Positions 33,269 through 43,441 of a stretch of 64,000 bases of DNA are shown piece after piece; within the stretch, counting starts at the first letter, position 1, and every line of letters starts with the position of its first letter. The DNA comes from an uncultured Rhodospirillaceae bacterium (GTDB taxonomy: Bacteria; Pseudomonadota; Alphaproteobacteria; Rhodospirillales; Rhodospirillaceae). The notes under the pieces are model-generated. The model was given only the letters and a program-made list of their open reading frames with translations. It was not told the origin of the DNA and searched no databases. The position numbers and the translations under genes were made by a program. The stretch covers positions 1 through 64,000 of the forward strand of contig CALSLN010000007.1 of assembly GCA_943787205.1 (NCBI GenBank), given 5' to 3'.

Positions 33269-36187
33269 ATGTCCCGATCTTCTACCAGCTTGGTCCGCAA
33301 TTTTACGATTGCCTACGTCACGTCGCTTGTTCTCATCGCGGGACTCATTATTGGGTCAACGACAATGCTTGCAATTACAACGAGCGAGCAAATCGGCGAC
33401 GCTGAGATTATTAATATTAGCGGCAAGCAGCGCATGTATTAGCAACGGATCGCTCAATTTGCCCAGCGTCGCGTTCAAGAAGGGTCTTCTGAGGCATCAA
33501 AGGCGTTGAAACGGCTCGCCAACGACATGCTTGCGGACCATGAAGCGCTTTTGAATGGTGACCCTGACAAAGGGATCCTGTCCGCCGCTCCGCCTTCGGC
33601 ACGGGTCCTGTACTTTGAAGCCCCGCACAACATCGACGCTCGCGTTCGGTCTTACGTTGCCCAGGCGATCGCGTTGGCCGATGAACCCAATAGTCGAGGC
33701 GAGGCAGCCCTTCGGCATTTTCTTGCCATCCAGGTTGAAGCGGAATTTCCGCTTCTTGAGTCCTTGGACACCATGGTGTTGCATTACGAATCACTGGCCG
33801 CCAATAAAACTCGGATAGCACTACGGACCGAAATCTTTATCGCTACGCTTTTAGTTGCGATGTTGGCTGCAGTCGGACTCATCGTCTTTTGCCCCTTAGC
33901 GCGACGAACCGAAGAAAGCATGAGCCAAATTATCGAACTGGCCGCCGACGTCGAATCTAAAGAAAAACGATTAAGTTCCATCTTGGGAACCTTAGCCGAC
34001 GGCGTTATAACCCTGAATGAAGAAGGAAGCATTCTGTCGGTCAACGAAGCCGCTGCCCAAATTTTCGGGTACGACGAAGTTGAGATCGTGGGAAAGAACT
34101 TTCGCAGCCTTCTTCCGGACGCCGAGAAACGCGGCGGCATGAGATTCTTTGTCAGCGAAGCTTTGCGAGACAAAGATGTTAACGACGGCGACGCAGGCCG
34201 CGAAATGATTGGCGTCAAGAAAAGCGGAATTGAGTTTTCTCTAGAACTCTCAGTCAGCAGCGTAGACCTGGATGGTCATCAAATTTACACCAGCGTGGTG
34301 CGCGACGTTACAGACCGTAAAAAATCGGAGACGTTGCTGAAGCGCCAGGGCTGGGTGATGGAAAACATTGCGGACGCAGTCATCTTGGCCGACCCCCAAG
34401 GCAAAATTATCGATTGCAATGCGCAGGCCGAAGAATTGACCGGTTACGACCGCGTCGAGTTATTGGGCACGCCTGTTATGGATTTGATGATCGCAGACTC
34501 AGCCACGACGCGCGGATCAACACAATTAGATGCCCGCGACGTAACCAGTAGCGGTGGCGTGTGGCGTAATGAATTTGAGATTAAACGTAAAGACGGCGAG
34601 ATTCGTATTTTTGAAAATACGACGACTGGCATGTTCGACGATCGCGATCGCCTTATCGGACGGATATCCGTTAATCGCGACGTCACCGAACAGCGCGAAA
34701 TCGACAGAGTGAAAAACGAGTTTATTTCTGTAGTCAGCCATGAACTGCGGACGCCCCTCACATCCATCATGGGATCTCTCGGCCTTATTAGGAGCGGAGC
34801 CGTTGGCGACGTTCCCGAAGATGTGACTGGCATGATCGACATCGCCTATTCCAACAGCGACAGATTGGTCCGGCTGATCAATGACATTCTTGATCTCAAA
34901 AAAATCGAAGCCGGTAAAATGGACTTTGACATAACACCGCATGATGCAATGGCGCTTTTAACTCAAGCCGTTACTGAGAATGCTGGCTTCGGCGACAAGA
35001 ACAAAGTTGATATTGAAATCACGTCTCCGATCAGAAACATCCGTGTTCTTGGGGACAACGATAAGATTGCTCAAGTGTTCGCCAACCTTCTCTCCAACGC
35101 GATTAAGTTTTCTCCAGAAGGGTCTACGGTAGGGATTGGTGCTGAACGGCGCGGCCGAAAAATTCGATTCATGGTCAAAGACAATGGCCCTGGAATATCC
35201 GACGAATTTAGGTCTTCAATTTTCGGCAAGTTCTCACAGGCGGACTCCTCAGCAACCCGTAAAAAAGGCGGCACAGGCCTAGGGCTCAGCATCTGCAAAA
35301 CTATTATGGAGCGACTAGGCGGGACGATTGGCTTCGATTCCGAAATCGGGAAAGGGTCAACGTTCTACTTTGATCTGCCTGAAGCTGTCTCAGACGTCCC
35401 TGAAGAAACAGTGGTGACGGCTGGTCGCACGGCTCTTGTCATAGAAGACGACCAAGATGCTGCGACATTATTGCGCATTATCCTTGAGCAGTTGGGTCTT
35501 ACTGTAGACGTCGCCTTAGATTTCGAACGGGCGCAACAGCTTATTGATGAGAAAAAATTCGATGCGATAACACTCGATATCGGTCTGAACGGAGCGAACG
35601 GGGTGGACCTTCTTGAGGACATCACGAAATCAGACAAAAACCGTGACGTGCCTGTGGTCATCGTTTCAGGTCGTAAACGAGAAGATCTACCGGAACTTGA
35701 AGGTGGCGCAATTGATCTGGCGGGTTGGATCAGAAAGCCAGTGGATATCGAAGCCCTAAAGAAAATCCTACGGGGCTGTCTAGCCATGAAAAATGGCGGC
35801 AAGCCACGCGTCTTGCACGTTGAAGACGACGGGGATGTCGGCGAAATTGTCCACAAGATTCTACAAGAGGACGTTGAGATTGTGCGCGCGGAAAGCCTCG
35901 CAGCAGCCCGCACAATCCTCAAACGAGAACGCAAGCAGTTTGACCTCGTGCTTTTAGACCTCGCGTTAGGTGATGGGCGGGGAGAAGAACTATTGCCCGA
36001 CCTAAAAACTGAGACTGGCGCCTGCATTCCAGTTGTTGTGTTCTCGGCCAACGACCTCGATCAATCCATCGACATTGCGAAAGTAACGGACGTTCTACAG
36101 AAATCCCGGACGAGCAATGAAGACCTCGCTGCCTGTGTCATGTCTGCCATACAACGGCATGACAGAAATCAAACACCTGTTAACTGA
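33269..36187 (+). pseudogene. Hybrid sensor histidine kinase interrupted by an in-frame TAG
   Basis: The frame from ATG 33269 to 36187 would encode 972 residues but carries TAG at 33440-33442 (codon 58). The stop sits inside SGKQRMY*QRIAQFA, the conserved PilJ/NarX-type sensor motif, where the family has Ser. Order: TM1 (17-36), PilJ-like sensor, TM2 (187-210), PAS (about 230-350), PAS (about 350-475), HisKA with His491 in VVSHELRTPLTSIMG, HATPase (GTGLGLSICKTIM), REC with Asp770, REC with Asp897. Everything after codon 58 is intact, so the lesion looks recent, is a base error, or is read through. A TTG at 33506 could restart a shorter kinase. The response regulator follows after 16 bp. Confidence 0.8.
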
Positions 36188-36203
36188 GAGACAAGGCCAG
36201 AAG

Positions 36204-36593
36204 ATGACTAAGGATTTGGAAAAAGTTCTTCACGTCGAAGACGAACCTGACATTAGGGCGATCGCGAAAATGTCGCTGGAAAAAATAGGTCAACTGACCG
36301 TGGAGAGCTACGCGTCTGGACAAGACGCGCTAGAACGTATCGCTGATTTTGCTCCCGATCTTGTGTTGTTGGATGCGATGATGCCCGACATGGACGGTCC
36401 GGAAGTTTTAAAACGCCTGCGTGCACGCGACGACACAATGAACATTCCCATCGTCTTCATGACGGCCAAAGTGCAGTCGGCTGAGATTGCAGGCTACAAA
36501 GCGTTGGGTGCGCTTGATGTGATCGTAAAGCCTTTTGATCCCCTGCAACTTCATCAACAACTCAAAGATATTTGGGCTAGAACCGACGGCTAG
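36204..36593 (+). CDS. Single-domain response regulator
   Basis: The 129-residue CheY-like protein has a receiver fold with the acidic pair in HVEDEPD and the phospho-acceptor Asp57 in LVLLDAMMPDMDG. The conserved Thr (FMTAK) and Lys (VKPFD) are present. There is no output domain, so it acts by protein interaction or phosphorelay. The ATG at 36204 is preceded by AAGG; an upstream in-frame start lies inside the kinase gene. It is probably co-expressed with the hybrid kinase, whose own receiver domains suggest a multistep relay. Confidence 0.88.
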   Translation: MTKDLEKVLHVEDEPDIRAIAKMSLEKIGQLTVESYASGQDALERIADFAPDLVLLDAMMPDMDGPEVLKRLRARDDTMNIPIVFMTAKVQSAEIAGYKALGALDVIVKPFDPLQLHQQLKDIWARTDG

Positions 36594-36620
36594 TAAGAAC
36601 CAAAAACTTACGCAAACAAA

Positions 36621-36651
36621 AAAACGCCCGGGCAACAAACCCGGGCGTTTT
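36621..36651. terminator. Bidirectional Rho-independent terminator
   Basis: AAAACGCCCGGG (36621-36632) pairs perfectly with CCCGGGCGTTTT (36640-36651) around a 7-base loop. The A-run before and T-run after allow it to stop both the response regulator transcript and the convergent DUF1838 transcript. Confidence 0.9.
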
Positions 36652-36673
36652 TCTTCGTTAGATATAATGAGTC

Positions 36674-37582
36674 TTATTCAGCGTCTTCTTCGCGCCATGT
36701 ATCGATCGCTTTTTGAGTCACCGTCCATGATGTTTCGTTGGGACGGTCATCATCAAGAGGCGGCGCTGTCACGTACTCAGGATAATTCTCCAAGATTTCG
36801 TTCTTCACGACATCTGGAAGATCATCCCAACTATCAAGACGCATACCGGCGGTATGGAATACGGCCACGCCGTCGCGATCACCCATCTTCATCCACGGCA
36901 ACCACTTGGATACGCGCGCCCAGGAAATGACGCGGTCCATGACGTGATCAGCCGTTGCGTCGAGAACATCATCGACCGGAGACGCGCCTGTGCCGAACTC
37001 CATGGCATGATACGTGCCACCGACGTACTCCTGGTAATCACCTGCCAGCGGGTTGTTGTAGAACAGACGAGCTGCCCCGCCGCCATTCAGGTAGTACCCA
37101 TTGTGTTCAAAGCTACTGAACTTCGCCTTGGGCTTGCCGTCTTCATCGTAGGCGAAGGATGGGCGATCAATGCTCATGCTCACCGGATCATTAGCGACCT
37201 GGATGATGCGCACCTCTTCGTTCGTCCAAGGGTTCACCCAAGTGTCGACCACTTCGTTCGTTTCCGGGTCAAGATAGAACATCACTTCTCGAGAGACCGA
37301 TCGATAGCCTAAGCCGCGCTTAGGGTCTTCCAAGATGTCACAGGCCCGAACATTCATGCCTTGCATATTGAAAAGATGGCGGTCTTTTTCACCGGGACGG
37401 CGGCTATACATCTTACCGTGCCACCAATAGATCGTGTCCTCTCCTTCTTTAAGAGAACAGTTCTGCTTGATGCTGATCCGGATAGCGTCTTCGGGATCAT
37501 TCGGATCAAGCTGTTGTGCGCTAACAGTAAGCGGAGCAGCAGCACAAAGCATGGCTGCGAATGTTCTGGTAAGGCGGTTCAT
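36674..37582 (-). CDS. Exported DUF1838-family protein, copy 1
   Basis: The 302-residue protein has a signal peptide (TFAAMLCAAAPLTVSAQQ) and a DUF1838 body: TIYWWHGKMYSRRPGEKDR, RGLGYRSVSREVMFYLDPET, WVNPWTNEEV, AGDYQEYVGGTYHAMEF. The family has no firmly assigned reaction. It is highly similar to the upstream neighbour by eye, and its start overlaps that gene's stop by 4 bases (ATGA), showing translational coupling. Both end in matching PPLDDDRPNETSW and PPIDDDRSNVTSW segments. Confidence 0.78.
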   Translation of the reverse strand: MNRLTRTFAAMLCAAAPLTVSAQQLDPNDPEDAIRISIKQNCSLKEGEDTIYWWHGKMYSRRPGEKDRHLFNMQGMNVRACDILEDPKRGLGYRSVSREVMFYLDPETNEVVDTWVNPWTNEEVRIIQVANDPVSMSIDRPSFAYDEDGKPKAKFSSFEHNGYYLNGGGAARLFYNNPLAGDYQEYVGGTYHAMEFGTGASPVDDVLDATADHVMDRVISWARVSKWLPWMKMGDRDGVAVFHTAGMRLDSWDDLPDVVKNEILENYPEYVTAPPLDDDRPNETSWTVTQKAIDTWREEDAE

Positions 37583-38523
37583 TCTTCCATCCCTCCTTTG
37601 CTATCGCCGTTTTCCGCACGGCGCGCTTCCATCTGTGTTTTGAAGTCGCCCCAGCTGGTTACGTTTGATCGGTCATCATCAATTGGGGGCGGCACTTTGT
37701 ACGTCGGATGGTTGGCTTCGATTTCATCCTTAAGGCTTGAAGGCAGATCATCGTAGCTATCAACACGACCACCAACGGTGGAGAAGATCATCATGCCTGT
37801 GCGACCGCGCATCTTCATCCATGGGAGCCAATCGGAGAACCGAGCCCAAGATAGAACGTATTTTTCTAACTTCGCTTTATCCCCGTCGAGAAGGTCATCC
37901 TTGTAGACGTAAGAATTCAAAGCTTCCATGGCATGGTACTTGTTGCCGACATAATCCTGATAGTCGCCAGCTAACGGGTTTTCATAAAACAACGGCGCTT
38001 CACCCGTTGTGAAAACACGGTTCCCAACAATCGTTGCATTAAACGTGCGGCCCTTACCCTCTTTGGAATAGGCATAGGATGGACTGCGCATGTTCACGGG
38101 GTCATTGGCCACCTGCATGACCTCTACGTCTTCATTGGTCCATGGATTTGTCCATGTCCGTAGAATCTCATTGGTCTCTGGGTCTTTATAAAACAGCACT
38201 TCGCGAGAGACCGAACGGTAGCCGCGGCCACGGTCCTTGTCCTCAAAGTTTTTGCACGCACGGAGGTTCGTGCCTTCGACATTAAACAAGAGGCGATCTT
38301 TTTCGCCCGGCACTCGGCTATAGGCAGACCCCTTCCACCAATAGACAACTGTTTCGCCTTCGTTCAGCGAGCAATTCAATTTCTGCTCAACGAGAATAAC
38401 GTCATTAGGATCGTCTAGATCCAATGTACGGGCCTCAGCATCTGCTCCGGCATAGGTCAGTCCAACGGCGGTGATGACGGCCGCTGTCCAATACCGAGCC
38501 CGAGGTAAATTCGGACGTGTCAT
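37579..38523 (-). CDS. Exported DUF1838-family protein, copy 2
   Basis: The 314-residue paralogue of the downstream gene also begins with a signal-like segment (YWTAAVITAVGLTYAGADAE). It has TVVYWWKGSAYSRVPGEKDR, RGRGYRSVSREVLFYKDPET and WTNPWTNEDV. The C-terminal region is more charged than in copy 1. GGGAG precedes the ATG. The two are encoded as an overlapping pair and probably act together or as a heterodimer; that is inference. The promoter presumably lies in the 403-bp space upstream. Confidence 0.78.
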   Translation of the reverse strand: MTRPNLPRARYWTAAVITAVGLTYAGADAEARTLDLDDPNDVILVEQKLNCSLNEGETVVYWWKGSAYSRVPGEKDRLLFNVEGTNLRACKNFEDKDRGRGYRSVSREVLFYKDPETNEILRTWTNPWTNEDVEVMQVANDPVNMRSPSYAYSKEGKGRTFNATIVGNRVFTTGEAPLFYENPLAGDYQDYVGNKYHAMEALNSYVYKDDLLDGDKAKLEKYVLSWARFSDWLPWMKMRGRTGMMIFSTVGGRVDSYDDLPSSLKDEIEANHPTYKVPPPIDDDRSNVTSWGDFKTQMEARRAENGDSKGGMEE

Positions 38524-38926
38524 GGGGTCTCCCTTCCCTGGTTACGCTTTCTTATTAGAATCACGCTGTGCGAATCCTAGAAGAGTGAATGCAGCACCCC
38601 AATAAGAATAGCCCTCAAATCTCTAGCACAATGGGATTGGAATAGTTTTCTAATTTTTATCTAAATAGTGGAACATAAAACCAGAAGAAATCTCTTTGCT
38701 GAGGCGTGCTCCTAATATTTATTGGTTTGGCAACTTTTTCAGCCAACGGGTGAATTTTCCTTGCAAGATTGACCCGCTTTAGCGACTCATACCGCCGCTA
38801 CACTTCAGTTTTTACCTATCCGAGCGCGCGTCCAAGGTCTTGCAGCGCATAGGGTAGCCCGCCTAAAATACACAACACCTTGTGGGTTAGATGCGTTATA
38901 CCCACATCATATAGTGAGGAATTACC
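38524..38926. other. 403-bp intergenic space between divergent genes
   Basis: It holds the presumed promoters of the DUF1838 pair (minus) and the DsbA-like gene (plus). The middle is AT-rich. A 7-bp inverted repeat (TGTGGGT at 38881-38887 and ACCCACA at 38900-38906) lies about 20 bp before the GTG at 38927 and could be an operator or leader hairpin. I see no gene, tRNA or terminator with a proper T-run in it. Confidence 0.45.
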
Positions 38927-39661
38927 GTGAAATCGTTTGCTTCTGCCGCTTTTGGCTGCGTCGCCCTATCTCTTGCGCTTGTTGGCACTGCGTCCTGCGC
39001 CGAAGAGGAATCCCAGGATTCTGCGGCTCCGGCTGCTCAAACCGAGTCTGAAATGACGGCCGATGCCTCATCGACCGAGTCGGAACAGCTTGCGCAAGCC
39101 ACTGACGGAGAAGTCGCTGACTCTGACGGCCCCGTTTACCGCGAGATGATTTATGGAGACCCGGCGGCACCCGTGACGATCGTCGAATATGCGTCCCTTA
39201 CCTGTAGTCATTGTGCGTCTTTTCACAACACAGTCCTGCCAGAACTCAAAAAGACCTACATCGACACTGGCAAGGTCCGGCTCGTGTTTCGTGACTTCCC
39301 CCTTGATGGATTAGCCATGGCCGGAGCGATGCTCGCCCGTTGTGCTGACGGAGACCGAGGGCAAGCCTTGCTCAACGTCATGTTCCGCCAACAAGGCACT
39401 TGGGTTATGTCGGAGAGCCCTATCGAGCCCCTGACATCATACGCAAAGCTTGCTGGCCTGAATGAAGACGACGTAAACGCCTGCCTGGAAAATCAAAACA
39501 TTATGAATGCGATCCGTGAAGGCCAAGAAGCCGCGACGAACCAATTCAAAATAGCATCCACGCCGACATTTTTTATTGAAGATGTGAAAATAGAAGGCAA
39601 CCGAGGCTTTGACTACATGGCAGAAATCATTGAAGAGAAGCTTGAGGAAAAGGGCTCTTAA
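38927..39661 (+). CDS. Exported DsbA-like thioredoxin-fold protein
   Basis: The 244-residue protein starts at GTG 38927, preceded by GAGGA. The N-terminus has a signal sequence ending LVGTASCAEE, with a poor lipobox, so it may be either soluble or lipid-anchored. A Ser/Glu/Thr-rich linker leads to a thioredoxin-4/DsbA-type domain. Its active site CSHC lies in EYASLTCSHCASFHNTVLPE, followed by VRLVFRDFPLDG and a cis-Pro loop (ASTPTFF). It probably oxidises periplasmic thiols, since the CSHC signature lies in DsbA-like proteins without a disulfide-isomerase dimer domain. It directly precedes smc, an order typical of the group. Confidence 0.82.
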   Translation: MKSFASAAFGCVALSLALVGTASCAEEESQDSAAPAAQTESEMTADASSTESEQLAQATDGEVADSDGPVYREMIYGDPAAPVTIVEYASLTCSHCASFHNTVLPELKKTYIDTGKVRLVFRDFPLDGLAMAGAMLARCADGDRGQALLNVMFRQQGTWVMSESPIEPLTSYAKLAGLNEDDVNACLENQNIMNAIREGQEAATNQFKIASTPTFFIEDVKIEGNRGFDYMAEIIEEKLEEKGS

Positions 39662-39723
39662 TCGCCCCGTTTCCTTTTCACTTACCCCACCCGTACCAGA
39701 ACGTTTTTACGGAGACCTGATCC

Positions 39724-42700
39724 TTGGTTGAATTTACCCGGCTGCGCCTGACCGGCTTTAAGTCTTTTGTCGACCCTACTGACCTTGTCATCGAAAAGGG
39801 CATGACGGGTGTCGTTGGTCCGAACGGCTGTGGCAAGTCCAACCTCGTTGAAGCCTTGCGCTGGGTGATGGGTGAAACGTCTGCCAAGCAAATGCGTGGC
39901 GGCGAGATGGATGAAATGATCTTCGGCGGCACCCGAGATCGGCCAGCACGCAATATCGCTGAAGTTAGCCTGATGATGGATAACTCATCACGTAAAGCGA
40001 CGGCGCAGTTCAATGATTCAGATGAGCTAGAGGTCACACGACGCATCGAACGCGGCAAGGGGTCGCAGTATCGAGTCAACGGCAGAGACGTGCGCGCTAA
40101 AGATGTCCAGCTTCTATTCGCGGATTTGTCGTCGGGCGCTCGATCAACGGCTTTGGTCAGCCAAGGCCGCATTGGTGCAATCATCAACGCCAAGCCAAAC
40201 CAGCGGCGGCACCTCTTAGAGGAGGCCGCGAACATTACTGGCCTTCACAGTCGCCGTCATGAAGCAGAGCTTCGCCTCAAAGCCGCAGAAACAAATCTCG
40301 AGCGTCTTGATGATGTCATCCAAGCTCTCGATGCCCAGCTCCAAAGCCTAAAGAAGCAAGCACGCCAAGCTGCTCGTTACCGCACGATTTCGGATTCCAT
40401 CCGAGCGGCCGATGCCATGGTCTTGACCATTCGACAGACGGCAGCTGAAGAAAACTTAACCAGCGCTGGCGAGGCATTTGCCATCGCAGAACAAGCTGTT
40501 GGCGTTAAAACCGGTTTGGTCGCAGAAGCAACAACGGCTCAAGCAGCCGCGGCTGAAGCGGTTCCTCCGCTGCGCCAAACAGAAGCGGCTGAGGCAGCGA
40601 AAGTTCAGCGCCTTAACCTTGCCCGCGAACAGATTGACGAAGAAGAGCAGCGCTTGGCTGCCGCTCAAGAGGCTGCCGAAACACGTCTCGCACAATTGCG
40701 CGAAGACATGGCACGAGAAAAAGGGCGCACAGCAGATGCGCGCGGCGCAATTGAGCGCCTTGCTAGCGAGCAATCTGATCTCGAAGAAGCCCAAGCAAGC
40801 CAAGCTGACTCCGTGGAACACTCACGCACAACGCTTAAGACGTCGGCTCAATCCGTTGAAGAACTGGAAGCCGAGATTCAGCGTTTATCTGCAGCTTTGG
40901 CAGCAGCCGATTCCTCACGCGCAACGGCAAAGCAAAAAGCGGAAGAAGCAAAATTGCGCGGTGGGCGCGCGCTTCGTCGCCTTGAAGAAGTTGATGAACA
41001 CCTCGACGAAACGCGGGTCCAAGCCCAACCCGCTTTAGACCTCCAAGCTGAAGAAACGACTGCACAGCAATGCGAAACGGCGATGGATTCCGCCCGGACT
41101 CGCTGGGAAGAAGCGGAAACCACCCGCGCATCTGCACAAGAAGAAGACCAAATCATTCGCGATCAGCTGCAAGAATTGCGCGGCGAAGAAGCGAAGGTCC
41201 AGGCTGAAGTGATTGCGCTTGAAGGCCTACTTGCTGAGCGTGAAACCGATGCAACGTGGAGCCCGATTCTCGACTCCGTAACTGTTGAGCCAGGATACGA
41301 ACCTGCACTGGGTGCTGCCATCGGTGACGACCTGAGTGGTGCGTCAGATGATACAGCTCCAGTCCACTGGTCTAGCCTTCCTCCATTTGCTCCACCGCCG
41401 ATGCTTCCAGAAGGTGTTCGTGCGCTGGGTGAGGTTGTACAGGCTCCGTCGAAACTGGCGCGCCGCTTGTCGCAGGTCGGCCTGGTCGATAGCAAAGAAG
41501 CCGGATCGGCTTTACATAGCGCCCTGAAACCTGGCCAGCGGCTTGTCACCAGAGGTGGAGACTTGTGGCGCTGGGATGGTTTCGTGAGCGCATCAGGTGC
41601 GCCTAGCGCTGCGGCCCAGCGACTCAAACATAAGAACCGTCTGAAAGAACTGCGCGGAGAAATAGAAGCGCGCCAGGCAGCATCTCAGGCTGCCGAAGAG
41701 AAGGCCATCGCAGCTAGAACGAGCGTGACCGAAGCAGCAGAGCGAGAGAAAGAACTCCGCGCGGCAGTGCGCCACGCTGAGCAAGCACTCCAAGTCGCTC
41801 GTGCGGCTCTCGCAGAGCGCCAACGCTTAGCCGCGGCACTAGAAAGCCGAATCTCGAGCCTGGAAGAAACACGCAAGACTTTGATTGGCGAGCGTGACGA
41901 AGCTGGCGCTCAAGAAAGCGCGGCACAAGCGACGCTCGCAGAATTGGGTGACGGCACCACAGAACGCGAACGCCAAACGGAACTGCAAAAGCAACTCGGC
42001 ACACGCCGCAACGACCTCATGGAAGCGCGAGCCGCTTACGACGCACTGACCAGAGCATCAGAAGAACGCCAACGTCGCCTCGCTGCTTTGGCAGAAGACA
42101 CCCGGTCATGGTCGACCCGCCGCGACGAAGCAGAGCGGCAGCTCGAAGCCTTACTGGAACGTGAAGGGTCAGCGGTTGAGGAAGTCGAAGACTTAGCTGG
42201 CAAACCGGAAGCTTTGGCTGAGCAGCGCCAAGCTTTGATGATCCAGTTGGAAACGGCGGAAAGAGAGCGCAGCGCAGCGATGGACGCTCTGACGCGCGCC
42301 GAAACAGTGCTCAACGACGCAAACAAAACGCTTCGCGATTCGGAGCAAAGCGCCTCGACTGCTCGTGAAGAGCGGGTTCGTCGTGAGGCGGCCGTCGCCC
42401 AAGCGCAGCAGACCATCGAAACGTTAGCCGCCGCAATTGAAGAAAAAGTGGGCTGTGCGCCGTCTGAGGTTCGCGCCCAAACACGCCTCAAAGACGACGA
42501 GGAAGCACCCCCGCTTGAAAAAGCTGAAAAGAGCCTGCAACGCCTGATCAGTGAACGCGATAATATGGGAGCTATCAACCTGCGCGCTGAGCAAGAAAGT
42601 GAAGAGCTTAGCGAACAGATGGAAACCATGGATACGGAGCGTGAAGACCTCATCAACGCCATCGCCCGTCTGCGCGATGGCATTTCTTCACTCAACCGCG

Positions 42701-43191
42701 AAGGGCGCCAGCGTTTGCTGCAGTCCTTTAAGGAGGTTGATGGTCATTTCCGAAATCTGTTTACCAGCCTATTTGGCGGTGGTCGGGCTCACTTATCCCT
42801 GACAGACGCGGAAGACCCTCTTGAAGCTGGGCTTGAAATTATGGCCAGCCCACCGGGTAAGCGCATGCAGAACCTGGGGCTTCTCTCTGGCGGGGAACAA
42901 GCCCTGACGGCCATTGCCCTGCTATTTGCCGTGTTTATGGTTAACCCAGCCCCAATCTGCGTGCTCGACGAAGTTGACGCCCCGCTAGATGATGCAAACG
43001 TGGACCGATTCTGCAATTTGATTACCCAGATTGCAGAAGCCACAGGCACCCGGGTCGTCGTGGTCACCCACCATCGCATGAGTATGGCCCGAGTTGACCG
43101 CCTATTTGGGGTCACAATGGCAGAACGCGGGGTCTCTAAGCTGGTCTCTGTTAACCTGAATGAGGCTGAATCCTTCCGCGATACAGCCTGA
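39724..43191 (+). CDS. smc: Chromosome segregation protein SMC
   Basis: The 1155-residue ATPase compacts and segregates DNA. The Walker A loop GPNGCGKS is at residues 32-39. Two long coiled coils flank a hinge at about residues 510-600, and the C-terminal head has LSGGEQALTAIALL (signature) and CVLDEVDAPLDDANVDRF (Walker B). The start is TTG 39724, with GGAG about 9 bases upstream, because the protein aligns with the family from its first residue. The coils are very rich in Ala, Glu and Arg, as in other alphaproteobacteria. Large antisense open frames here are shadows of this composition. Confidence 0.94.
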   Translation: MVEFTRLRLTGFKSFVDPTDLVIEKGMTGVVGPNGCGKSNLVEALRWVMGETSAKQMRGGEMDEMIFGGTRDRPARNIAEVSLMMDNSSRKATAQFNDSDELEVTRRIERGKGSQYRVNGRDVRAKDVQLLFADLSSGARSTALVSQGRIGAIINAKPNQRRHLLEEAANITGLHSRRHEAELRLKAAETNLERLDDVIQALDAQLQSLKKQARQAARYRTISDSIRAADAMVLTIRQTAAEENLTSAGEAFAIAEQAVGVKTGLVAEATTAQAAAAEAVPPLRQTEAAEAAKVQRLNLAREQIDEEEQRLAAAQEAAETRLAQLREDMAREKGRTADARGAIERLASEQSDLEEAQASQADSVEHSRTTLKTSAQSVEELEAEIQRLSAALAAADSSRATAKQKAEEAKLRGGRALRRLEEVDEHLDETRVQAQPALDLQAEETTAQQCETAMDSARTRWEEAETTRASAQEEDQIIRDQLQELRGEEAKVQAEVIALEGLLAERETDATWSPILDSVTVEPGYEPALGAAIGDDLSGASDDTAPVHWSSLPPFAPPPMLPEGVRALGEVVQAPSKLARRLSQVGLVDSKEAGSALHSALKPGQRLVTRGGDLWRWDGFVSASGAPSAAAQRLKHKNRLKELRGEIEARQAASQAAEEKAIAARTSVTEAAEREKELRAAVRHAEQALQVARAALAERQRLAAALESRISSLEETRKTLIGERDEAGAQESAAQATLAELGDGTTERERQTELQKQLGTRRNDLMEARAAYDALTRASEERQRRLAALAEDTRSWSTRRDEAERQLEALLEREGSAVEEVEDLAGKPEALAEQRQALMIQLETAERERSAAMDALTRAETVLNDANKTLRDSEQSASTAREERVRREAAVAQAQQTIETLAAAIEEKVGCAPSEVRAQTRLKDDEEAPPLEKAEKSLQRLISERDNMGAINLRAEQESEELSEQMETMDTEREDLINAIARLRDGISSLNREGRQRLLQSFKEVDGHFRNLFTSLFGGGRAHLSLTDAEDPLEAGLEIMASPPGKRMQNLGLLSGGEQALTAIALLFAVFMVNPAPICVLDEVDAPLDDANVDRFCNLITQIAEATGTRVVVVTHHRMSMARVDRLFGVTMAERGVSKLVSVNLNEAESFRDTA

Positions 43192-43281
43192 TTTGTCGCT
43201 CGGAACGAAGGTCATTCGCGGGCCCAGCGTCCAAGCGCCAGGAATCGCTGAAAAAGCCCAGAATTCAGCGGCCGTTCGTCC

Positions 43282-43310
43282 TTGACAGAGGTACAGGTCA
43301 TTCCTATTGT
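43282..43310 (+). promoter_or_regulatory. Promoter candidate for the F0 operon
   Basis: A perfect -35 (TTGACA, 43282-43287), a 17-bp spacer and a -10 of TATTGT (43305-43310) fit a sigma70-type promoter. It leads to the atpI start at 43442, with a leader of about 125 bases. Confidence 0.55.
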
Positions 43311-43441
43311 GCGCCCGATTTTGCGCTGCAACAGGCCGGTTCCGGCCCGAGCTTCGATCGTCTCAATGGGTGGGCATTTTAACCCTAATTGTTCAGTTAA
43401 ACGGTGACTCCGGAACACGCCGCACGGTCTTTGAGGACCTT

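Noticed and set aside
33168-33509. A 113-codon plus-strand frame over the start of the histidine kinase
   Set aside because: It is in another frame from the PilJ-like N-terminus, which has clear transmembrane and motif features; this frame has none.
38881-38906. Inverted repeat TGTGGGT/ACCCACA as a terminator
   Set aside because: No T-run follows and it sits just before a start codon, so it is listed only as a possible operator or leader hairpin.
39678-42695. Long open frames on the minus strand opposite smc, several Ser/Arg-rich
   Set aside because: They run antisense to a complete SMC gene with all motifs and their composition is the complement of Ala/Glu-rich coiled coils. No ribosome-binding site or family pattern.
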